Assembly: GCF_013349955.1 (NCBI RefSeq)
Contig: NZ_JABVXC010000016.1
Span: 1-55,755, forward strand
Reading direction: 5' to 3'
From: Onishia taeanensis
Lineage (GTDB): Bacteria > Pseudomonadota > Gammaproteobacteria > Pseudomonadales > Halomonadaceae
DNA: 55,755 nt
Below, in pieces: positions 55,629-55,755 of the stretch. How positions within the stretch are numbered: position 1 is the stretch's first letter; every line of letters begins with the position of its first letter. The position numbers and the translations under genes are program-made. The notes beneath the pieces were generated by a model that was not told the DNA's origin, did not search any database, and saw nothing but the letters and a program-made list of their open reading frames with translations.

Positions 55629-55676
55629 TTGTCCGCTTTTCATCAGTTCAGATTGTCCGATTTATGTCAGTGCTTT
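55629..55676. repeat. Two 24-bp-spaced tandem repeats, possible IS end
   Basis: TTGTCCG-type units start at 55629 and 55653, each followed by a similar TTT..TCAGT segment. Tandem terminal repeats of this kind occur at IS21-family ends, but no transposase gene is in the window. Confidence 0.35.
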
Positions 55677-55755
55677 TTCATCGGAACAGATTCAGGCTCG
55701 TGTGAGGGGTCGTCCTCCTTCGTCGTTGGTGTCGTCACCAGACCGGCTCGTCGCT

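Noticed and set aside
1..55755. CRISPR array
   Set aside because: No regularly spaced repeat cluster with unique spacers was found, and no cas genes are present.

Overview
This window looks like a chromosomal segment of a GC-rich gammaproteobacterium. A Halomonas-like (Halomonadaceae) origin is my impression from the protein sequences and codon use; nothing in the window proves it. Core genes on the left are tRNA-Glu (cut by the window edge), tRNA-Gly, a YadG/YadH-like ABC exporter, queF, a YdjA-type nitroreductase, a YiiD_C-type thioesterase-like gene and tRNA-Ser(GGA).

A 44.5-kb genomic island is inserted at the 3' end of tRNA-Ser(GGA), from about 4245 to 48770. It is bounded by a perfect 15-bp direct repeat (4245-4259 and 48756-48770), followed on both sides by near-identical terminator sequence. 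Short CCATACT-type repeats lie just inside both ends and look like integrase arm sites. The tyrosine integrase lies at the end away from the tRNA (47379-48572, minus strand). From left to right the island holds: a helicase with a possible C-terminal nuclease fold; an IS30 relic; a DUF4365 protein; a plasmid/phage-like recombination set (RadC, YqaJ exonuclease, ERF annealing protein); two small exported proteins with an XRE regulator and palindromic operators; a DUF932 protein; a decayed IS5-family element; a CP4-57-like module (YfjI/DUF3987, AlpA, YfjJ-like); several unknown genes; and then a large defence operon. No relaxase, type IV secretion or capsid genes are visible, so the island probably cannot transfer itself.

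The defence operon (24267-44402, plus strand) is a complete type 2 BREX (Pgl) system: a small excisionase-fold protein, PglW, PglX, PglY, PglZ, BrxD and BrxHI. A two-gene AAA-ATPase plus HNH-nuclease cassette, similar in layout to Septu PtuA/PtuB, sits between pglX and pglY. Most junctions overlap or are a few bases apart, so the set is probably one transcription unit. The middle of pglX, covering its expected target-recognition region, is much more AT-rich than its flanks, which suggests a specificity-domain swap. An Mrr-type restriction endonuclease gene follows.

Right of the island (48.8-55.7 kb) is a second accessory zone. It holds a truncated S24 peptidase/repressor-like gene and a tight three-gene operon of an SPPY-type DNA methyltransferase, a DUF262 protein and a small protein with a HEPN-type RX4H motif. 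This operon is the best candidate here for a less described defence module. Beyond it are decaying genes: a C-terminal piece of umuC, a membrane protein gene with a one-base frameshift, and a LysR effector domain joined in frame to an IS30 transposase fragment.
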